Source of the DNA: Cryptomeria japonica
Taxonomy: Eukaryota; Streptophyta; Pinopsida; Cupressales; Cupressaceae
Direction: 5' to 3'
Length of the DNA: 64,000 nucleotides
Assembly: GCF_030272615.1 (NCBI RefSeq)
Contig: NC_081408.1
Span: 624,307,912-624,371,911, forward strand
Shown: positions 60,801-64,000 of the stretch, one piece after another
Numbering within the stretch: the first letter of the stretch is position 1
Layout of the letters: every line of letters begins with the position of its first letter
Notes under the pieces: generated by a model
What the model was told of the DNA's origin: nothing
The model's database searches: none
The model's input: the letters and a program-made list of their open reading frames with translations, nothing else
Translations under genes and position numbers: made by a program

Positions 60801-63110
60801 TCAATGTAGGCTAGCTATCTTCTCATCTCTATAAGTACATAGCTGTCAAAGGCATACCTAGGCAACTTGAATGGTTGACCCTCAAAACCACCTACCCGTA
60901 GGTAAGTGAACCTAGGAAATTGAATAAAGAAGCTACCGTATATGCTTATGAACTCCATTGCTTCAACATACATTCTCCTGTTCACATCCCCCTGGAGCTC
61001 AAAAGCTAGTCTTCTCGCGAAGACACCATTCCATCTATCAATTTGCTCCACATGTTTTTGCTGCTGTAACAAAGGATAATAATTATACACTTTCATCCCA
61101 TCTACCCAAGGTTCATTAAGCAAACCAAGCCAATCCCTTGTACAAGCTAGTATGTAGAAAAGGTAAGAAGACATATAAAAACCTGACATTCCCACAAAGT
61201 TACTCAACCCTTCATGAAGTATTTCCACAATTACCTGAGCCCAATCAAGATACCTGTGACCAGATAACAACACCTAAATGAAAAAGTACATCCAATCTTG
61301 CCAGTAGAAAGAATGTGAGTTTCCCTTCACCCTGTTAAGAAGTATCACAATATCCCGCACTTCTGTGATGAAGTGCTCTCTAGTCAGGGGCTTTGGTAGT
61401 CGTGACCCTCATTTCTGAACTTTTAGGAGCCAATTCCTAGCTATCACACTCCTGTACTTACTTTTCTTCTCTGAGAAATAGACATAGGAGTTCGCAATGG
61501 TCCAATCCTCATATAACTCCTTGTGTGGGATTCCCATTGCCGCCATTACTATTTCTCTGTTGATACTGACTAGCAACTCACCATTACTAGTTTTGATGCA
61601 TCTGTTCTCCATATCATACCTATTCATGCAAGCAATCACCAAATATGGACATGGGGCAACAAGCGGAAATGCAACAGCTTCAACAAGACTGCTTTTCACG
61701 ATTTTCTCCATCATTGAACTAGTTTGAGGGTTCTTGACTCTCTCTAAGAAATCTCCTAAATCAACATGAGCCAAGGAAGTATCTTCTAGCTCTGGTAGTA
61801 TGCTCACTAGACATGAGGTCCGACCGAGCTTTGGCAATATCGACCTCATACTGCCTATTTATACTTCTAACCAAGAAATTCTAAAACAAGGTAGAATTTT
61901 ACTGCAACAATTTAAAGATTTTTTTCCTATACTGATAAATCTTCAGAACTTAAAGAAACATAGCGTAGGAGGAATCGTTTGAACTTACCCGTTACCACCA
62001 TGAAAACAGGAAACCTTCTCAGGAAATTAAAGTTGATTTTATCTTCGACACCTCCAATTTTGCTCAAGTATAGCAGCTGCAACCCTTACAAACTATGTAA
62101 ATGAATTCATACATTCCTTTTTGAACAGACGGGAAAATATCAATAAAGCCACACGCTTCATAATGATTCACTTAAGCGTGCAAAGTAACTATGAAACGAC
62201 TAAAATTTGACACCTTCTTAATTATCCATCACTTCCGCACAAGTAGTTGATGCACTAATGACTACTTTCCATATTTAGAATTTTAAACTTCTAAAACTGG
62301 GAATATTCCTTCTAGTCGCGCCACTTTCAATATCAACAAAAGCCTTAGAATCAGTTTTGAAGTGAACTTATGAACCTTGAACCATTTCACAAAGAGTTCA
62401 ACGGTTCAAGCTCATTTAGGAAGTACAACAATGAACAAACAACACAAAACAATATCAGGAATGAGCAACAACAATGATTATTAAGCAAGAGCCTTGAAAC
62501 ATTAAACCACTTGAACCATTTGAACCGCTTGAAAATTGGTTCAAAGTTCAACCTCGGAAACTGACTTAAAACATATGGACGTCCGTTCGTTATACAACAA
62601 TACGTTGCCGCTACTCACAGAAGACATTTTGAACCTTGAACCGAAAAAGGATCACGGGTTCAAAGTTCAAAACGTATAACAATAACGCTCTTGCTTTTGT
62701 GAAGACAAAGACCACAAATGACTTTTTTCTAAAACATGCTTTGAACCTTGAACCTATATTGAACTTTTTTTTTAGAAAGAGTTCAACGACTTAGGTTAAA
62801 ACACGAAGGAGAAAAAAGGACCGAACATAAATAAAGGCACAATAAGGCAACCCGCAAGTATGAACATTCAAAATGGAAAATTGTAGGGGAGGCTAACAAC
62901 AAGCAATACCACTAGATCTGAATGATGAAGAAAGAATCGTATTAGAACTAGAGTTCATTCTTTAAGCACTGACAAAGAAGTTAAGGATTAGATAACTCAC
63001 CAAGCATCTCATCTATTTGAATATTTTACTGGTTAAAGATTTTATTTAGAAGCATCCGCACTTGATTATCATTAAGGGAAATTCTTCTTTAAAGATGGGG
63101 GTATCTTACA
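57829..63110 (-). repeat. Candidate 5' LTR of about 5.3 kb, copy B
   Basis: Same edges as copy A, 5282 bases, with a TATA box at 58549-58556. Beyond 63110 the sequence still matches copy A, so both copies share the flank. Confidence 0.55.
58790..61849 (-). pseudogene. Long decayed ORF inside the LTR (unknown protein), copy B
   Basis: This is the better preserved copy. Open pieces are 61409-61849, 60815-61273, 60590-60793, 59852-60520 (222 residues), 59486-59692, 59117-59335 and 58790-59050. The piece 60815-61273 is continuous through the site of the copy A deletion. The middle piece has a basic, Ser/Arg-rich segment (RRSKRSPSSSIAARVTHSR), possibly a nuclear-localisation or nucleic-acid-binding region, followed by an acidic segment. 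Stops between pieces coincide with those of copy A at most positions. The function is unknown. Confidence 0.6.
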
Positions 63111-64000
63111 CTCTTAATCCTAGAGTATACATAGGCTTTGTGTGCAGCCAATTTGAGGTTATTTTAACCTTTAATTAATTTATAGTATCACTATTATATT
63201 TTTATTTAGTTCATTAGGTCATCATAGGGCTTAAATGTGGTTATCTAAGTAAGTTTGGGTAATATACTAGTCCTAAATAGGGTAAATATAGTAGGTACGT
63301 AGTCTTGTTTAATATCATATTGTGAAATGTATTCTCATTGCATATATTTTGAGGTTTTCCCCTTGAAGTGTGGCTATTGTAAATATTTTGTAGTGCATTT
63401 TATATTATATTCATATTTTGTGCATCTTATTTCATTGCATTTAGAATATTCCTCTCCTCCAAGAATTCACAATTGTACCATAGCCAATATATAGGGAGAG
63501 TTCATCATTCTCAATCGTTTCAAAATTGACAAGGCTATACTACCTGTGGTTGGTTCCAATCTCCCAAATTACCCCCTCAATAGCTTCCCTCCTCTTCTCT
63601 TGAGAGATCTAATTTGGTTTTATGACCAGTTTTTGACAAGTTTTATCATCTATAGCTTGTCATCTCTCCAACTCAGCCATTGCAATCTATCAAGGACACT
63701 ACAGAGGAGAAAGGTGTTATCATTCACTTGGAGCCCCTTAATGGCATCACTCCTATTGATGTACATGAGGTTTAAATATCAATTATAAAAAACTCTTAAT
63801 AGTGGTACAATAATAGTTGCTTAATGTTGTTGAAATAATTCTATAAACCACCTTGACTTTGGGTTGGTCGATTGTAAGGTTTTCTAATGTCTAGTATTTT
63901 TAAGTGTTTATGTTGCTCTCTTGATTTTCCTTTGTTTTCTTGATTTTCTTATTTGATATTTCTTCTTGTACAAGGGTTTGGGCTCTTTCAAAATCCCTAC
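63111..64000. repeat. Shared LTR flank, copy B
   Basis: Equivalent to 9068-9957, including the unassigned open stretch at 63546-63788 and the start of the retroposon-like end (GGGTTTGGGCTCTTTC). It is cut by the window edge. Confidence 0.7.

Larger units (their letters stand above)
55505..64000 (-). repeat. Duplicated Tat/Ogre-like retrotransposon block, copy B
   Basis: This is the partner of copy A. The element's 3' part is lost at 55505 (within the gag-pol linker), so no protease, RNase H or RT remains. It contains the linker (55487-55801), gag, a primer site, the long LTR, the LTR ORF and the shared flank to the window end. Confidence 0.85.

Overview
This window looks like nuclear DNA from a conifer, possibly a cupressophyte (Cupressaceae, Taxaceae or allies). 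The evidence is one intact 10-exon terpene synthase gene of the gymnosperm type, set in AT-rich, retrotransposon-dense, satellite-rich DNA that is otherwise almost free of host genes. Nothing in it looks bacterial, viral or organellar.

Layout. (1) 1-9957: the 5' half of a Ty3/gypsy element of the Tat/Ogre kind on the minus strand (RT, RNase H, protease, gag, primer binding site), preceded by an unusually long candidate LTR of about 5.3 kb (3790-9067). The U3 part of that LTR carries a long decayed open frame. (2) 10342-12508: a small complete LTR element with 0.2-kb LTRs. (3) 12719-16612: the terpene synthase gene on the minus strand. Its promoter region, 16634-17017, is tandemly repeated. 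(4) 17020-18205: a retroposon remnant, followed by featureless AT-rich DNA to 22.6 kb. (5) 22666-35086: three copies of a 2.1-3.5 kb repeat, separated by a minisatellite/GA-rich microsatellite block (26.2-28.5 kb) and two short arrays built of self-complementary words (28.8 and 31.4 kb). (6) 36838-45700: Ty3/gypsy-like LTRs, then the 3' end of a Sirevirus-like Ty1/copia element with its LTR, another LTR fragment and a copia-like LTR. (7) 45765-52470: two opposed arrays of degenerate CCCTAA/TTAGGG telomere-like DNA, with a fold-back element at the centre and a 116-bp MITE in the left arm. (8) 52470-55500: AT-rich DNA, a second fold-back element and a repeated 0.4-kb segment. (9) 55505-64000: a second copy of region 1 in the same orientation. 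It is truncated inside pol and interrupted by a LINE-type insertion with a 19-bp target-site duplication.

The only gene that looks functional is the terpene synthase, probably a plastidial enzyme making a cyclic monoterpene from geranyl diphosphate. It is flanked at about 3 kb and 39 kb by the two direct copies of the Tat/Ogre-like block, which could mediate unequal exchange at this locus. The two copies share internal stop codons and at least 0.9 kb of sequence beyond the likely LTR edge. They therefore look like a duplication of an already decayed element rather than two separate insertions. The most unusual structures are the open frame inside the LTR, the outward-facing telomere-like arrays with a palindrome between them, and the palindromic word arrays.
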